From positions 1 to 7,205 of the forward strand of contig JAQBWG010000095.1 in the NCBI GenBank assembly GCA_027625225.1: a stretch of 7,205 nt of DNA. Reading direction: 5' to 3'. This document shows, piece after piece, positions 5,157 to 7,205 of this stretch. Made by a program: the position numbers and the translations under genes. The notes beneath the pieces were generated by a model. The model was not told the origin of the DNA. It saw nothing but the letters and a program-made list of their open reading frames with translations, and did no database searches. Each line of letters begins with the position of its first letter. Position 1 is the first letter of the stretch. The stretch comes from Chloroflexota bacterium (GTDB taxonomy: Bacteria; Chloroflexota; Dehalococcoidia; Lucifugimonadales; VGZR01).

Positions 5157-7205
5157 CTAGCTGAAATCCGCCACACCTTGCTGACGGGCCTGAATCGCCC
5201 CCGCGATTCCCGCGTGTTCCGGCTTCTGCAAGTCCGGGTCGGCATCCACCAGCCGCGTCGCCTCCCGCCTTGCCATCGCCAGGATGTCCGTATCGCTCAG
5301 CCGCGCCACCTTGAACTCCAGGAACCCGCTCTGCCGCGTGCCGATGTAATCGCCCGGCCCCCGCAGTCTAAGGTCTTCCTCCGCCAGCTTAAAACCGTCC
5401 TGCAGCCGTTCCACCAGCCGCAGCCGCTCCCGCGCGTCCTCGCCCGGCGAGTCGGACAGCAACAAACAGTAGCTCTGGTGCTCACCGCGTCCCACCCTGC
5501 CACGTAGCTGATGCAGCTGCGACAGCCCGAACCGTTCCGCCCCGTCAATCATCATCACCGAGGCGTTGGGTATATCGATGCCCACCTCGATGACCGGCGT
5601 CGCGACCAGGATGTCCATCTCCCGCTGCTGGAACTCGCCCATCACCCGCTCCTTCTCCTTCAGCGGCAGCTTGCCATGCAGCAGACCCACCCGCAGGTCG
5701 GGGAACACCTGCTGCGACAGCTTGTCGTACTCCTCCGTGGCCGCCCGTGTTTGTAGCGCGTCCGACTCCTGGATGAGCGGACACACCACGAACACCTGCC
5801 GTCCCTTCCCCACTTCCTTCCGCACCATCTCGTACGCCGCCTCGCGGCCCTCCGGCTGCACCACCCGCGTGCGTATCTCCTGACGTCCCGGCGGCATCTC
5901 GTCCAGCACCGATATATCCAGGTCGCCGTACAGTGTCAGGTAGAGCGAGCGCGGTATGGGCGTGGCCGACATCGCCAGCAGATGCGGACGCACCCCCTTC
6001 TCCCGCAGCGTGGCCCGCTGCATCACCCCGAAGCGGTGCTGCTCGTCCACCACCGCCAACGCAAGGTTGGGCGGCGCGACCCCTTCCTGGATGACCGCGT
6101 GGGTGCCGATGAGGATGTCCACCTCGCCCGAGGACACCGCCTCCTGCATCCCCGTCTTCACCTTCTTGGTCATGCTGCCTATGAGCAGCCCCAGCTTGAT
6201 AGGCTTCGCCGCCCACTCAGCCTGGACGGTCACCACCGGCCCGTCGCCCTGGTAGCTACCCTTGCCCACCAGCAGCCTGCGCACCGTGAGGAAGTGCTGT
6301 TCCGCCAGCACCTCCGTCGGAGCCATCAGCACGCCCTGGTAGCCCGCCGACACCGCCGCCAGTAGCGCCGCCAGCGCCACCACCGTCTTGCCGCTGCCCA
6401 CGTCGCCCTGCAGCATCCGGCTCATCGAACGGTCGGTCGCCACGTCCCGCAGAATCTCGTCCTGCGCCCGTTGCTGCGCCTTCGTCAGCGGGAACGGCAG
6501 CGACCGCATGAACCCGTCCACAACGGCGCTGTCGTATTCCAGCGCGACCCCCGCGTGCTCCTCTTTCCACTCCCGCCGCCTCTGCAGCATGGCAAGCTGC
6601 ATGATAAGGAACTCGTCGAACGCCAGCCGCCGCCGCGCCGCGTTCGCATCGTCCGTAGAATTCGGATAGTGCATCTGGCCGATGGCGTCCTGCAGGCCCA
6701 TCAGCCCCTCGCGGTGCCGAATGTCCTCCGGCAAAAACTCCTCTATCTGGTGACTGCACGCCTTCAACGCCTGCCGGATGTAGTTCCGCAGCGACTTGTC
6801 CCACAGCCCTTCCGTCTTTGGATACACGGGCACCAGCCGTCCCGTGTGTATCAGTTCGTCCAGTTCCTGCCCGCGCAGCACTTCGTACTCCGGTGACTCG
6901 AACACAAGCTGGCCCCTGAACGCGCCCGCCTTCCCGCTCAGCACCAGCTTCGTCCCCGGCTTGAGCTGGTCGGCGATGAACCCCCGGTTGAACCACACCG
7001 CACGCACGTTCCCCGTCTCGTCGCCCACCACCGCCTGCGTCGAAGCGCGTCTCGGATTGCCCCCAAGCTGCGTCTTCGTCGCCTCCCACACCGACACCAG
7101 CACCGTCTGTTCCTTGCCGTACTCCAACTCGGACACCTTGCGGATATGCGCGAAGTCGTTATGCCGGAACGGGAAGTGGTGAATGAGGTCGCGCACGGTG
7201 TGGAT
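5157..7205 (-). CDS. recG: ATP-dependent DNA helicase RecG (5' end beyond window)
   Basis: RecG is a superfamily 2 double-stranded DNA translocase that remodels stalled forks and branch-migrates Holliday junctions. 682 residues are visible; the frame is open through the right edge. The GTG at 7196 is not the start, because residues before and after it (HTVRDLIHHFPFRH) match the conserved VRDLLxxxPxRY helix-hairpin start of the wedge region. Seen in visible numbering: an OB-fold wedge at roughly 30-115, Walker A GDVGSGKT at 267-274, DEQHRFG at 387-393, SATPIPRSL at 413-421, LLHGKL at 508-513, ATPVIEVGIDIPNAS at 535-549, QLRGRVGRG at 566-574, and the RecG-specific TRG segment DGFKLAEEDLRLRGPGDYIG at 603-622 ending in GTRQSG. 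All helicase motifs are intact. The loop between motif Ia and the GSMTKK segment is about 15 residues longer than in E. coli RecG. It ends at TAG 5157-5159. Confidence 0.98.
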   Translation of the reverse strand: MHTVRDLIHHFPFRHNDFAHIRKVSELEYGKEQTVLVSVWEATKTQLGGNPRRASTQAVVGDETGNVRAVWFNRGFIADQLKPGTKLVLSGKAGAFRGQLVFESPEYEVLRGQELDELIHTGRLVPVYPKTEGLWDKSLRNYIRQALKACSHQIEEFLPEDIRHREGLMGLQDAIGQMHYPNSTDDANAARRRLAFDEFLIMQLAMLQRRREWKEEHAGVALEYDSAVVDGFMRSLPFPLTKAQQRAQDEILRDVATDRSMSRMLQGDVGSGKTVVALAALLAAVSAGYQGVLMAPTEVLAEQHFLTVRRLLVGKGSYQGDGPVVTVQAEWAAKPIKLGLLIGSMTKKVKTGMQEAVSSGEVDILIGTHAVIQEGVAPPNLALAVVDEQHRFGVMQRATLREKGVRPHLLAMSATPIPRSLYLTLYGDLDISVLDEMPPGRQEIRTRVVQPEGREAAYEMVRKEVGKGRQVFVVCPLIQESDALQTRAATEEYDKLSQQVFPDLRVGLLHGKLPLKEKERVMGEFQQREMDILVATPVIEVGIDIPNASVMMIDGAERFGLSQLHQLRGRVGRGEHQSYCLLLSDSPGEDARERLRLVERLQDGFKLAEEDLRLRGPGDYIGTRQSGFLEFKVARLSDTDILAMARREATRLVDADPDLQKPEHAGIAGAIQARQQGVADFS

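Noticed and set aside
5545..6216. A 223-codon minus-strand frame inside recG
   Set aside because: It is Gly/Ala/Arg-rich, out of frame with the intact helicase motifs, and has no domain of its own.
7194..7196. GTG as a possible recG start
   Set aside because: The codons upstream of it continue in frame to the edge, and the residues around it belong to a conserved internal RecG segment, so the gene is simply cut by the window.

Overview
This is a GC-rich, densely coding bacterial chromosome segment with six protein genes and almost no spare DNA. Codon choice favours G and C at third positions throughout. I see no insertion sequence, integrase, CRISPR array, tRNA or rRNA, and no patch of foreign-looking composition. 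The gene mix, and a RecG with a long loop between helicase motifs, would fit an environmental bacterium such as a Chloroflexota (Dehalococcoidia-like) lineage. That placement is a low-confidence impression, not something the sequence proves.

Layout, left to right. On the minus strand, positions 1-942 hold the first 314 residues of a UbiD-family prenyl-FMN decarboxylase that runs off the left edge. It is translationally coupled by an ATGA overlap to the gene before it in transcription (939-2126, minus). That gene encodes an unusual two-domain protein: a CinA/PncC-like N-terminal domain followed by a HxGH-motif nucleotidylyltransferase domain. A short divergent promoter region of about 70-110 bp separates this pair from pheA (2196-3029, plus), a monofunctional prephenate dehydratase with an ACT domain for phenylalanine synthesis. 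pheA converges on a two-gene minus-strand unit read from right to left. Its first gene is a DapA-superfamily Schiff-base aldolase/lyase (4072-5037). Its second is a protein (3046-4044) in which a MfnB-like (5-formylfuran-3-yl)methyl phosphate synthase barrel is fused through an Asn-Gly-Ser linker to a TusA-like domain. Finally, 5157-7205 (minus) is recG, cut off at its 5' end by the right edge.

The aldolase/MfnB-TusA unit has the clearest regulatory region in the window: a near-consensus promoter (TTGACT, 17 bp, TATGAT) just after recG, with a perfect inverted repeat at the predicted transcription start. Housekeeping functions (recG, pheA) thus flank two small operons whose substrates cannot be read from sequence: the UbiD/nucleotidylyltransferase pair and the aldolase/MfnB-TusA pair. 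These two domain fusions are the most interesting content. No defence, mobile or RNA-guided system was found.
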